The notes under the pieces are model-generated. The model did not search any database and was not told the origin of the DNA. It worked only from the letters and a program-made list of their open reading frames with translations. The translations under genes were made by a program, and so were the position numbers. A DNA stretch of 64,000 bases from CADEED01 sp020442965 (GTDB taxonomy: Bacteria > Pseudomonadota > Gammaproteobacteria > Steroidobacterales > Steroidobacteraceae): positions 1-64,000 of the forward strand of contig JAWLAH010000013.1 in NCBI GenBank assembly GCA_041395525.1, given 5' to 3'. Of this stretch, positions 1 through 7,468 are shown piece by piece. Positions within the stretch are counted from its first letter, which is position 1. Each line of letters starts with the position of its first letter.

Positions 1-848
1 CGACGCGCAAACCCAGCACGCGGCAGGCGCAGCGCCTCACCAATTGTCAGTACCCCCATTGCTGCCAGCCGTGTCAGCGTCTCGTGCGGCCAGCGCAGCG
101 CGCGCAACGATAAAGTCCCCAGTTGACTGGGAAGTGCCTGCAAGTTCGTGCTGATGAGCGCGCGACCCGCGCGTGCCGCCGCCAACGCCGCAAGCACCGT
201 CGGCGCAAGCGCCAGCGACACTCGCACGCCTGTCGCTTCGTAATGCGATTGCACCTGCTCGCGAAGCGACTCGATGCCACCAAACAACTTGATACTGCCC
301 TTGATCTCGAGCAGCACGCCATCGGGCCGCTCAATGGACACGCGCGACGTGAACCGCTGGCCTATCGCCGCCAGCCGCTCCATCACGGCACGTTCGAGTG
401 CGGCATCGCGTGGTTTGGCATCGATCCGCGAGTCGACCGCCAACGCCGCCGCCAGGCTCATTCCCGGACGCACCCCCAACGCACGTGCGGCGGCGCTCAC
501 CTGCAACACTCGTTGCTGCCGATCGGCTCCATCGATAACAACCACCGGATCATCCTGCTGACTACCGCCCTGCTGGCGTCCATCAACTGCCGCCAACGGC
601 AACTGCCTCACATGCAAAGCTAACCATAGCTCCCGTGGTTCGAGCGCGAGCTCAACCTGAGAATAGCCACCAGGACCCTCTCCTCCACCATCTGCCGTCC
701 GCAGCCCAGTGGGCGGAGGCGGCGCCGGCCGCACCCGTAAAACGGACGGCGCCGCGCTCTCACGCCCCGGAAATTCCAGTGGCAAGGATCTCAAACCATG
801 TGGACCCGCCGCGCGCGGCCTGCCATGACGTCGCGAAGAGGCGCTCAC
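1..848 (-). CDS. imuB: ImuB, Y-family polymerase-like mutasome subunit (3' part cut by window edge)
   Basis: The minus frame is open from the left edge up to about 965 and encodes the N-terminal half of an ImuB protein: the ELWLALHVRQLPL strand that opens the Y-family palm, then VSAAARALGVRPGMSLAAALA and a fingers/palm segment. ImuB proteins are catalytically dead polymerase homologues that link ImuA, the beta clamp and DnaE2 in SOS mutagenesis (family knowledge). The gene follows imuA, the usual order. The start is uncertain: I chose a GTG at 846-848 preceded by GGTGGA, which leaves about 80 proline- and arginine-rich residues before the conserved domain. The frame is also open, without a stop, back to the imuA stop codon. 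The C-terminal half lies outside the window. Confidence 0.85.
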   Translation of the reverse strand, partial: MSASSRRHGRPRAAGPHGLRSLPLEFPGRESAAPSVLRVRPAPPPPTGLRTADGGGEGPGGYSQVELALEPRELWLALHVRQLPLAAVDGRQQGGSQQDDPVVVIDGADRQQRVLQVSAAARALGVRPGMSLAAALAVDSRIDAKPRDAALERAVMERLAAIGQRFTSRVSIERPDGVLLEIKGSIKLFGGIESLREQVQSHYEATGVRVSLALAPTVLAALAAARAGRALISTNLQALPSQLGTLSLRALRWPHETLTRLAAMGVLTIGEALRLPRAGFAR

Positions 849-965
849 ATGTAATTCCACCGCTGACGCGAGCAGCGGCGCGGCGAAACAATGCGTGGGG
901 CGTGCCGCCGCACTGCCGCTCGCGCCCGTAACGTATCGCCTGAAAAGCCTCTTCGCGACATGGCG

Positions 966-1610
966 TCAAGCCTCGCACGACAGTTGCGGAATGGCGCTCC
1001 ACGACACCTCAACGGGCGTGCGCGCACCACCGCGACTCTTGAGCAGAGTGGCACGACCACCTTCGGTAGTAGGCTCAAGCGTGAGACGTAAACTGGCGGG
1101 TGACGACTCGTCAGCGAACCGCAAATTGCGAAACATTATGCCGAGTGTGCGTCCTCTTTCTGCAGCTAGCTGCAGACGTCGGATGGCGCGTGGCGGGGCG
1201 CGCTCGAGCCAGACCATTGCCGCCTCGCAAGCACCCGAGCGTAGCGCCTGCTCCTGCGCCCACAACGGCATGGCCGTGCGTACGACGAGAACCCGATCGA
1301 GCACGACACCGTGTGCAGCCAAGCCCGGTGCAAACGGCTCGAGCGGTGGGCCGATCCAGGCGCACCAACGCGCCGGCTCAGCGCGCGTGAGCGCCGCCAA
1401 CGCAGGTAGCAACAGATACAGCTCGCCGATACCGCGCGCCGGCGTGAGAATCTCGATCAGGCCCGAACGCGGCCAGCCACCCCCAGGCAACGCAGCGTCG
1501 AGCGCGTCGAAACCCGTGCTGATCGTGTCGATGGGCGCGCGACTGCGCCCGCGCCACAGCGACGGGTGGGCGAGCAACTCCTGCAGTTGCGATTCTTTCG
1601 ACGTTGCCAC
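966..1610 (-). CDS. imuA: ImuA, RecA-like translesion-synthesis accessory protein
   Basis: This 214-residue protein has the ImuA/SulA-like RecA fold: the start of the core reads STGFDALDAALPGGGWPRSGLIEIL, in which the glycine-rich P-loop position is degenerate compared with RecA. ImuA works with ImuB and DnaE2 in damage-induced mutagenesis (family knowledge). The start is GTG (MATSKESQLQELL), the first one ahead of the conserved helix; no clear ribosome site is seen. imuB follows on the same strand. No convincing CTG-N10-CAG LexA box was found in the 85-base upstream gap (1611-1695), so SOS control, expected from homologues, is not shown directly here; it could be co-transcribed from lexA through the VOC gene. 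Confidence 0.9.
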   Translation of the reverse strand: MATSKESQLQELLAHPSLWRGRSRAPIDTISTGFDALDAALPGGGWPRSGLIEILTPARGIGELYLLLPALAALTRAEPARWCAWIGPPLEPFAPGLAAHGVVLDRVLVVRTAMPLWAQEQALRSGACEAAMVWLERAPPRAIRRLQLAAERGRTLGIMFRNLRFADESSPASLRLTLEPTTEGGRATLLKSRGGARTPVEVSWSAIPQLSCEA

Positions 1611-1695
1611 GATAATTCAACCAATGTCGGGCTTTGGAAGAGCGTCATTTGATAAAGTCTTGTTTCGGCATCTGATGCCTAACTAGCCGCCAATC

Positions 1696-2064
1696 TCAAG
1701 GTGTTGCAACTTTGAGATTCGGGTTCTGGATGATGCCCAGAATGTTGCCCCAAGGATCACGCAACGTAGCGAGCTTGATACCATCACCGACATCCTGAAT
1801 ATCGCCATGCGGCTCGGCACCAAGCTCGAGCAAACGCGCGTGTGCAGCTGTCACATCCTTGACGCCCCAATAAGCAAAACTCTGACCATCGACCGAGGTG
1901 TTGTTGAGATCGGGATTGAGCCCGAGCTCATAGCCGCCTACGTTGAAGCCCACATAGAAAGGCTCATCAAAATACGGTGGCTGCCCCAGCACCTGCATGT
2001 ACCAACGTTTGGCCTCCGCCAGATCGACGACGTGGTACACAACGGTTCTCAGTCCTTGCAACAT
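1696..2064 (-). CDS. VOC (glyoxalase/bleomycin-resistance superfamily) protein
   Basis: A 122-residue protein of the vicinal-oxygen-chelate fold: it opens with LRTVVYHVVDLAEAKRWYMQVLGQPPYFDE and closes with the second module signature KLATLRDPWGNILGIIQNPN. One protein normally carries two beta-alpha-beta-beta-beta modules and binds a metal with His/Glu residues; the N-terminal His (YHV) and C-terminal Glu/Asp positions are compatible with this. Substrate cannot be assigned. It lies 41 bases downstream of lexA on the same strand, so it may share the lexA transcript. No SOS role is implied by its family. Confidence 0.85.
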   Translation of the reverse strand: MLQGLRTVVYHVVDLAEAKRWYMQVLGQPPYFDEPFYVGFNVGGYELGLNPDLNNTSVDGQSFAYWGVKDVTAAHARLLELGAEPHGDIQDVGDGIKLATLRDPWGNILGIIQNPNLKVATP

Positions 2065-2105
2065 ATGACTACCTCAACGCAGCCGTCGGCCCGTGCTCGT
2101 GTTTT

Positions 2106-2756
2106 TCATGACAAACCCTGCGACTTACCGCGGCGCAGCACCCCAACCACCACACCCTCTATGATGAGTGCGTCCTCTTTGGCGCTATCTTTTGTACTGC
2201 CGCGCTTCATGTCGACGCGTATGGGCTCGAAGTCGTCGTTCTCGGGCAGCAGCCAGACGACTGAGCCCTCCTGCTTGTAGCGCTTGACGGTGACCTCGTT
2301 CTCGAGCCGCGCCACCACGATCTGCCGATTACGCACCTCGGGCGAGCGGTGCACCGCCACCAGATCGCCATCCAGGATGCCGACGTTCTTCATGGACATG
2401 CCGACCACCTTCAGCAGGTAATGCGGCTTGGGCTGAAAGATGCCCGGATCGATATCGAGTCGCGCTTCGATGTTCTCTTCGGCGAGAATGGGCCGGCCTG
2501 CGGCCACCCGGCCGATGAGCGGCAAGCCGAGCTGCTCACGCATGGTGTCCTTCAACTGGATGCCGCGCGAGGCGCCAGGGATCAGTGCGATGACGCCCTT
2601 GCGGGCCAGCGCGCGCAAATGCTCCTCGGCTGCGTTGGGCGAGCGAAAGCCGAGCTCCTCGGCAATTTCCGCCCGGGTGGGCGGCATGCCGGTTTCGGCG
2701 ACGGCGCGTTGGATGAGACGCTGGATTTCGGTCTGACGGGGTGTGAGATCTGACAT
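2106..2756 (-). CDS. lexA: LexA, SOS repressor and self-cleaving serine protease
   Basis: The 216-residue LexA represses DNA-damage genes and cleaves itself when stimulated by RecA. Visible are the winged-helix N-terminus (LTPRQTEIQRLIQRAV, helix EIAEELGF), the Ala-Gly cleavage site in RVAAGRP (about residues 86-87), the catalytic Ser in VVGMSMKN (about 121) and the catalytic Lys in VTVKRYKQ (about 158). I moved the start from an upstream ATG at 2780 to the ATG at 2754-2756, because AGGAGG lies seven bases before it and because the upstream ATG overlaps the predicted -10. Divergent from the FAD oxidoreductase. Autoregulation is strongly suggested by the promoter described separately. Confidence 0.96.
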   Translation of the reverse strand: MSDLTPRQTEIQRLIQRAVAETGMPPTRAEIAEELGFRSPNAAEEHLRALARKGVIALIPGASRGIQLKDTMREQLGLPLIGRVAAGRPILAEENIEARLDIDPGIFQPKPHYLLKVVGMSMKNVGILDGDLVAVHRSPEVRNRQIVVARLENEVTVKRYKQEGSVVWLLPENDDFEPIRVDMKRGSTKDSAKEDALIIEGVVVGVLRRGKSQGLS

Positions 2757-2779
2757 GGGGCCTCCTGGACTACTGTACA

Positions 2780-2808
2780 TTTATATACTGTGATTATATC
2801 CAGATCAA
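2780..2808 (-). promoter_or_regulatory. lexA promoter with embedded LexA operator
   Basis: On the minus strand a -35 TTGATC (2803-2808), a 17-base spacer and a -10 TATAAA (2780-2785) precede lexA. The spacer is filled by CTGGATATAATCACAG (2788-2803), a CTG-N10-CAG LexA box one base away from CTGT-N8-ACAG. The expected transcription start is near 2773, giving a leader of about 17 bases carrying AGGAGG. Repressor bound here would block polymerase directly. The GTG chosen for the divergent oxidoreductase (2790) lies inside the operator. Confidence 0.85.
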
Positions 2809-4412
2809 GCCCCCCGGATCGATTTGATGCCGCCATCATTGGCGGTGGCCACAACGGTCTCACCTGCGCCTGTTATCTAGCCAAATCAGGGCTCTCCGTC
2901 GGAGTCTTCGAGCGACGCAGCATCTTGGGCGGCGCCGCGGTCACCGAAGAATTTCACCCCGGATTTCGCAACTCGACCGCCAGCTACACCGTCAGCCTCC
3001 TCAATCCCAAGATCATTGAGGACCTGCGGCTCCCCGAGCATGGCCTCGAGATCATCGAACGCCCGATGCAGAATTTCCTGCCGCTCCCCGATGATCGTGC
3101 GCTCACCGCCGGACCGCGCCTCGCCGATACACTCGCGTCAGTACGGCAGTTCTCCCAACGTGATGCCGCGCGCCTACCTGACTACTTCGAACGCCTCGAG
3201 AGCATCGTTGCGCTCCTGCGATCACAACTACTGCAAACCCCGCCAGCCAACCCGCGTGGCCCGCGCGATCTCTGGAGCATGCTGCAACTCGGCCGCCAGT
3301 TCCGCGCGCTCACCGCCGAACAGCAGCGCGATATCCACGAGTTCTTTACCCGCAGCGCCGGCGAGTTGTTAGACTCCTGGTTCGAGACTGACGCGCTAAA
3401 AGCACTCTACGGCTTCGATGCGATCGTCGGTAACTACGCCAGCCCCTACACACCCGGCAATGGCTACGTACTGCTGCATCACGTGTTCGGCGAGGTGAAC
3501 GGCAAACCCGGCGTCTGGGGTCACGCGAAAGGCGGCATGGGCTCGATCACGCAGGCCATGGCACGCGAAGCGGAGCGGCTCGGCGTACACCTCGAAACGG
3601 ATGCACCCGTGAAGACCGTTCTCATCGAACGTGGCCGCGCACGCGGCATCGAGCTCGAAGATGGCCGCCGGATCGCTGCCAAAATCGTCGCGGCCAATGT
3701 CGGCCCAAAACTCCTGTTCCTCAAACTGCTACCAAACGACGCGCTACCAGCCGACTTCCGTACCCGCATCGAGCGCTTGCGCATGGGCTCGGCCACCTTT
3801 CGCATGAACGTAGCACTGTCCCGCCTGCCGACATTCACGGCCGCACCGGCGTCGGACAAATCCCACACGCATCTCGGCGCCGGCATCATCATGGCCCCCT
3901 CACTCGCGTATATGGATCGCGCCTATGCCCACGCCCGACTCGACGGTTACTCACAGGAACCGATCGTGGAGATGCTGATCCCGAGTACCCTCGATGACTC
4001 GCTGGCGCCCGCCGGCGCGCACGTCGCGAGCCTGTTTTGCCAGCACTTTGCGCGCGATCTGCCGGCGGGTCGCAGCTGGCATGCTGAGCGAGATGTCGCC
4101 GCCGAGCGCATTATCGATACAGTGACGCGTTATGCGCCCGACTTCCGCGACAGCGTCATTGCTCATTCGGCTCTCTCGCCGCTCGATCTCGAAGAAAAGC
4201 TTGCGTTGACGGGCGGCGATATCTTCCACGGCGCGCTTGGACTGGACCAGCTCTGGGCAGCGCGCCCGGTACCGGGCTACGGTGACTACCGCACCCCGGT
4301 GCGAGCACTGTACCTGTGCGGTGCCGGCGCCCATCCAGGCGGTGGCGTCACCGGTATTCCGGGGCACAACGCTGCTCGCGAAATAATCCGTGATGGCCAC
4401 AGTGATCGTTAG
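2790..4412 (+). CDS. FAD-dependent oxidoreductase, phytoene-dehydrogenase/PYROXD2-like
   Basis: A 540-residue flavoprotein with an N-terminal dinucleotide-binding motif (DAAIIGGGHNGLTCACYLAKSG, residues about 13-34), a following FERRSILGGAAVTEEFHPGF segment typical of the CrtI/amine-oxidase-like group, and a C-terminal FAD-contact region YLCGAGAHPGGGVTGIPGHNAA. The family holds carotenoid desaturases and many uncharacterised oxidoreductases; no carotenoid genes are nearby, so I do not assign a substrate. The start is a GTG at 2790 without a ribosome site. It is the only in-frame start close enough to the Rossmann motif, and it lies within the lexA operator, so LexA occupancy could affect this gene too. 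Confidence 0.85.
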   Translation: MIISRSSPPDRFDAAIIGGGHNGLTCACYLAKSGLSVGVFERRSILGGAAVTEEFHPGFRNSTASYTVSLLNPKIIEDLRLPEHGLEIIERPMQNFLPLPDDRALTAGPRLADTLASVRQFSQRDAARLPDYFERLESIVALLRSQLLQTPPANPRGPRDLWSMLQLGRQFRALTAEQQRDIHEFFTRSAGELLDSWFETDALKALYGFDAIVGNYASPYTPGNGYVLLHHVFGEVNGKPGVWGHAKGGMGSITQAMAREAERLGVHLETDAPVKTVLIERGRARGIELEDGRRIAAKIVAANVGPKLLFLKLLPNDALPADFRTRIERLRMGSATFRMNVALSRLPTFTAAPASDKSHTHLGAGIIMAPSLAYMDRAYAHARLDGYSQEPIVEMLIPSTLDDSLAPAGAHVASLFCQHFARDLPAGRSWHAERDVAAERIIDTVTRYAPDFRDSVIAHSALSPLDLEEKLALTGGDIFHGALGLDQLWAARPVPGYGDYRTPVRALYLCGAGAHPGGGVTGIPGHNAAREIIRDGHSDR

Positions 4413-4464
4413 TGCAAGCCCTTAGAAGCCACGGCTATACACTTGCAAGCGATTAATCTAGTTG

Positions 4465-4492
4465 TTGCAACAGGCAGACAATGCGCTATAAT
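4465..4492 (+). promoter_or_regulatory. Strong sigma-70-type promoter of the alanine-zipper lipoprotein
   Basis: TTGCAA (4465-4470), a 16-base spacer, then a perfect TATAAT (4487-4492). The expected start near 4500 gives a leader of about 127 bases. The rest of the gap from 4413 to 4464 shows nothing else. A consensus -10 fits a highly expressed outer-membrane lipoprotein. Confidence 0.75.
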
Positions 4493-4525
4493 TCAGTTGC
4501 AATAGTTCGTTAGATTTGCTGCACT

Positions 4526-4557
4526 TGCACCGCCTGGTAAAAGCAGGCCTTCGTGCA
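4526..4557 (+). promoter_or_regulatory. Two-tier hairpin in the lipoprotein mRNA leader
   Basis: An outer pairing TGCAC (4526-4530) with GTGCA (4553-4557) encloses an inner stem GCCTG (4532-4536) / CAGGC (4544-4548) with a GTAAAAG loop. There is no T-run after it, so it is not a terminator; an mRNA-stabilising or sRNA-target role is possible but inferred. Confidence 0.45.
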
Positions 4558-4626
4558 CAACGCAAATAGTTTGCGAGTGACGAAGCTCACTTGCTTAACC
4601 ATCACCGCAAAGGGGATTGAATAGTT

Positions 4627-4941
4627 ATGAAGAGCGCGATCGTTTTGAAGGTTGCTGCAGTGGCTGTCGTAGCCGCTCTGGCTGGTTGTACGGACCTGAA
4701 GCCACTGACGGCGGAAGTAGACAACTTGAAGTCACAGGTGGGCCGCCTGCAGACCGATCTGGCTGCTGCGAAGAGCACCGCCGATTCGGCTAACACGGCC
4801 GCCCAGTCAGCCTCGCAGGCTGCATCGGGTGCACAGAGCGCAGCGAATCAGGCTCTGGCCGCGGCGCAAGCCAGCCAGTCCTGCTGCGATTCGACCAACG
4901 AGAAGATCGACCGGATGTTCCGTCGTTCGATCTCGAAGTAA
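4627..4941 (+). CDS. Lpp/OprI-like alanine-zipper outer-membrane lipoprotein
   Basis: A 104-residue lipoprotein. The signal peptide ends at the lipobox ALAGC (acylated Cys near residue 21). The mature part is a long alanine-rich coiled coil with heptad spacing (LTAEVDNLKSQVGRLQTDLAAAKS, then repeated A-x-x-A-x-x-A blocks), and the last residue is Lys, as in Lpp where that Lys is linked to peptidoglycan. Lpp and OprI are the likely relatives; this one is longer than OprI (83 residues). Unusual are two adjacent cysteines (QSCCDS) near the C-terminus, which could cross-link the trimer. AAAGGGGAT lies just upstream of the ATG. Monocistronic between a strong promoter and a terminator. Confidence 0.88.
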   Translation: MKSAIVLKVAAVAVVAALAGCTDLKPLTAEVDNLKSQVGRLQTDLAAAKSTADSANTAAQSASQAASGAQSAANQALAAAQASQSCCDSTNEKIDRMFRRSISK

Positions 4942-4973
4942 GTCGTATTGGCTCGGACCTGGTTCCGAACCGC

Positions 4974-5004
4974 AAACGCCGCGCATCTGCGCGGCGTTTT
5001 TTTT
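4974..5004 (+). terminator. Intrinsic terminator of the lipoprotein gene
   Basis: AAACGCCGCGC (4974-4984), loop ATCT, GCGCGGCGTTT (4989-4999), followed without a gap by more T for a run of eight. A textbook rho-independent terminator on the plus strand; the minus-strand T-run is only three bases, so it serves fabH poorly. Confidence 0.95.
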
Positions 5005-5016
5005 GCGTACGGCTTG

Positions 5017-5988
5017 CTAGTAACGAACGAGCGCGGAACCCCAGGTAAAGCCGCCACCGAAGGCTTCGAGCAACAAGGTATCGCCGCGCTTGATGCGACC
5101 ATCCCGCACACCCACGTCGAGTGCCATCGGAACGGACGCCGCCGAGGTGTTGCCGTGCTCCTGGATCGTGAGGATGACCCGCTCCATCGGCATGTCGAGG
5201 CGTCTGGCCATCGCCTGAATGATGCGAATGTTGGCCTGGTGCGGAATCAGCCAGTCGATCGCCGATTTCTCGAGTGAGTTGGCGGCAAGCGCTTCATCCA
5301 CTGCAGCGCCCAGCTTGGTCACCGCAATCTTGAACACTTCATTGCCCGCCATGCGGATCGCGATATCCGGCTTGCCTGTTTCCGGGTCGACAAAACCTCG
5401 GGAAACGCCACCGCGCGAATAGAGCAAATCGCGATACTCACCGTCCGCGTGCAGGTGCGTCGACAGCAGCCCCGCTTCGGACGACGGACGCAGGATGACC
5501 GCACCCGCTCCATCGCCGAACAGAATCGCCGTGCTGCGATCAGCGTAATCGGTTATGCGCGACAGCGTCTCAGCGCCGACTACGAGTGCGCATTTCGCCT
5601 CACCAGACCGCACGAATTTATCGGCGATCGACAACGCATAAATGAAACCGGTACAAGCTGTTTCAATCGCCAGCGCGGGACAGCCGCGCACGCCCAGGCG
5701 CGCCTGTAGCAACACGCCGCAGTTGGGAAACACCAGATCAGGCGTCGTCGTACCAAAAGCGATGAAATCGATTTCGCTGGGGGAAACACCCGCTGCCTCG
5801 ATGGCTCGTCGTGCCGCCTGCTCGGCCAGATCGACCGTGGTCTGCCCGGGCGCGGCAATATGGCGCCGCTCAATCCCCGTGCGCGTGCGGATCCACTCGT
5901 CATTGGTATCGAGAGTCTTCTCGAGATCGGCATTCGAGAGGACTCTCTCCGGCAGGTAGGAGCCCGTGCCGGCTATTCGTGAATACAT
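5017..5988 (-). CDS. fabH: 3-oxoacyl-ACP synthase III (FabH)
   Basis: FabH starts fatty acid synthesis by condensing acetyl-CoA with malonyl-ACP. The catalytic triad is visible: Cys in ETACTGF (residue 112 with this start, the same number as in E. coli), His in IPHQANIRII (about 250) and Asn in HGNTSAA (about 280). I start at the ATG of MYSRIAGTGSYLPE, the conserved N-terminus; a TTG 12 codons upstream (6024) is possible but gives a non-conserved extension. The gene follows rpmF at 66 bases. plsX, which normally lies between rpmF and fabH, and fabD/fabG/acpP, which normally follow, are all missing here. Confidence 0.97.
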   Translation of the reverse strand: MYSRIAGTGSYLPERVLSNADLEKTLDTNDEWIRTRTGIERRHIAAPGQTTVDLAEQAARRAIEAAGVSPSEIDFIAFGTTTPDLVFPNCGVLLQARLGVRGCPALAIETACTGFIYALSIADKFVRSGEAKCALVVGAETLSRITDYADRSTAILFGDGAGAVILRPSSEAGLLSTHLHADGEYRDLLYSRGGVSRGFVDPETGKPDIAIRMAGNEVFKIAVTKLGAAVDEALAANSLEKSAIDWLIPHQANIRIIQAMARRLDMPMERVILTIQEHGNTSAASVPMALDVGVRDGRIKRGDTLLLEAFGGGFTWGSALVRY

Positions 5989-6054
5989 ACCGCCCTGCCT
6001 GACAACAGCTGTTGCCAAGTTCAATCGGATCGGCGGCTTGGTAGCACGACCTGA

Positions 6055-6249
6055 CTACTCAGCGCTCTCGACGTCGACCGCTTTCTCGATGACCCGTTTG
6101 CCGCGATAAAAACCATCGGGGGTGATGCAATGACGCAGATGGGTTTCGCCCGACTGCGGATCGATTGACAACGCGGGCTTGGACAGCGCCGAATGCGAGC
6201 GGTGCATACCGCGCTTGGAAGGTGTCTTGCGGCTCTTTTGAACTGGCAT
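6055..6249 (-). CDS. rpmF: 50S ribosomal protein L32
   Basis: A 64-residue L32. The family signature MPVQKSRKTPSKRGMHRSH is followed by LSKPALSIDPQSGETHLRHCITPDGFYRGKRVI. The zinc-binding cysteines of some L32 proteins are absent apart from one (RHC), as is normal for the non-zinc form. It is located 20 bases downstream of yceD, the conserved gammaproteobacterial pair, and shares its promoter. Confidence 0.97.
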   Translation of the reverse strand: MPVQKSRKTPSKRGMHRSHSALSKPALSIDPQSGETHLRHCITPDGFYRGKRVIEKAVDVESAE

Positions 6250-6269
6250 CTAAATATCCTCGAGCGAAA

Positions 6270-6797
6270 CTACTGATCTCGTTTCAACAGTTCGCCCAAC
6301 TGCGCAAACGGTGTCTGAACATCGATCGGCGGGTCACGGTCCAGCTCCCGCCGGCCGCCGCTTTCCACCGATCGAGCGCACTCGCTGCCTGCGGCGCACT
6401 TCGGCACCAAGGGCAACGCGAGCAACAATTCTTCCTCTACCAAATCGCGTACGCTGACGCGATCGTTCTCGACCAAGTAGGTCTCGAGTCCATCGGCCAC
6501 CCGGTCCGCCTCGGCCGCGTCCGCAACGAGCGCGACCTGCGAGTCGCTCGTCACCGGCCACTCGATCGGCTGCAAACAGCGCTGGCAGGTCAGCATCGGG
6601 CCAGCCTGTACCTGGATGTCAGCGACCGCCGCGCCCAGGCTGCGTCGAAAGCTCGCCCGACCCCTGGCCTCACCATCTGACGAGGCCAGGCTGCTCTTGA
6701 GACGCGGCAACTGCGCCAAGGGAATGACAAAATCGACGCGCCGTTCGGCCGAAACGAGCGAATCGACCAACTCGCGGCGCGACCAGTCATCGGGCAT
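6270..6797 (-). CDS. yceD: YceD family (DUF177) protein, 23S rRNA accumulation factor
   Basis: A 175-residue DUF177 protein. The core motif CQRCLQPIEWPV (the CxxC...E/P signature) is followed by the acidic stretch LVEEELLLALPLVPKC. YceD homologues are needed for normal 23S rRNA levels in E. coli and plants (family knowledge). I start at the ATG of MPDDWSRRELVDS; a longer frame to 6977 would run across the promoter and into maf. The start has no Shine-Dalgarno sequence and lies nine bases after a good -10 box, suggesting a near-leaderless mRNA. Operon: yceD-rpmF-fabH. Confidence 0.93.
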   Translation of the reverse strand: MPDDWSRRELVDSLVSAERRVDFVIPLAQLPRLKSSLASSDGEARGRASFRRSLGAAVADIQVQAGPMLTCQRCLQPIEWPVTSDSQVALVADAAEADRVADGLETYLVENDRVSVRDLVEEELLLALPLVPKCAAGSECARSVESGGRRELDRDPPIDVQTPFAQLGELLKRDQ

Positions 6798-6806
6798 GGG
6801 GCGCGT

Positions 6807-6835
6807 ATAATAGGTTCGCTTCTGCGGCAAGTCAA
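6807..6835 (-). promoter_or_regulatory. Promoter of yceD-rpmF-fabH
   Basis: On the minus strand TTGACT (6830-6835), a 17-base spacer and TATTAT (6807-6812). Only nine bases (6798-6806) separate the -10 from the ATG at 6797, so the start of transcription should fall within about three bases of the start codon. Confidence 0.85.
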
Positions 6836-6848
6836 AGCCAGGTATCCA

Positions 6849-7454
6849 GTGCAAGACACCCCCGTATCCGGAGCCAGCCGGCCACTGATTCTGGCGTCTA
6901 CCTCGCCCTATCGAGCTGAGCTGCTGCGGCGCCTCGGTTTGCCATTCGAGATCTTGGGCTCCGGCGTGCCGGAGCATGAGATTCGCGGTGAACCACCGCC
7001 GGAACGCGCGCTGCGACTCGCGCGGGAAAAGGCGGCCGCGGCTGCCAGCTTACACCCAGGATCGGTCGTGATAGGCAGTGACCAGGTCGGCACCGCCAAT
7101 ACCGCGATCCTGCGCAAGCCCGGCAACGCGATCAACTGCGCCGAACAACTGAAGCTGTTGTCGGGTTCCAGGGCGGAGTTTTATACCGCGTGCAGCGTGC
7201 AATGCCGGGCGGCGGATTTGTCGCTCGAGCATGTTGACACAACGGCAATCGTAGTCCGCACACTCACGAACGATGAGATCGACCGTTATGTCGAGCGCGA
7301 GCATCCGTTCGATTGCGCGGGCGGCTTCAAGGCCGAAGGACTAGGCATCTCGCTCTGCGAGAGGATCGAATCGGACGATCCCACTGCCCTTATCGGTCTG
7401 CCGCTCGTGTGGTTAGCGGGAGCGCTGCGGCAGATGGGTTACGTCGTACCATGA
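6849..7454 (+). CDS. yceF: Maf/YceF-type 7-methyl-GTP pyrophosphatase
   Basis: A 201-residue Maf-family nucleotide pyrophosphatase. It shows the LILASTSPYRAELLRRLGLPF phosphate-binding N-terminus (S-T-S-x-x-R), the GSDQV motif with catalytic Asp, and HPFDCAGGFKAEGLG. The YceF branch hydrolyses m7GTP, while YhdE-type Maf acts on dTTP/UTP; divergence from yceD-rpmF is the normal YceF context and supports that branch. The start is GTG at 6849, 13 bases from the promoter of the divergent operon. It ends 14 bases before the convergent rluC stop, with no terminator seen. Confidence 0.92.
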   Translation: MQDTPVSGASRPLILASTSPYRAELLRRLGLPFEILGSGVPEHEIRGEPPPERALRLAREKAAAAASLHPGSVVIGSDQVGTANTAILRKPGNAINCAEQLKLLSGSRAEFYTACSVQCRAADLSLEHVDTTAIVVRTLTNDEIDRYVEREHPFDCAGGFKAEGLGISLCERIESDDPTALIGLPLVWLAGALRQMGYVVP

Positions 7455-7468
7455 GATTTTCCGTGTAA

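Noticed and set aside
2771..2791. Direct repeat TACTGT ... TACTGT beside the lexA operator
   Set aside because: Looks like half of a second LexA box but the partner half is not inverted (ATAC instead of ACAG); treated as chance or a half site.
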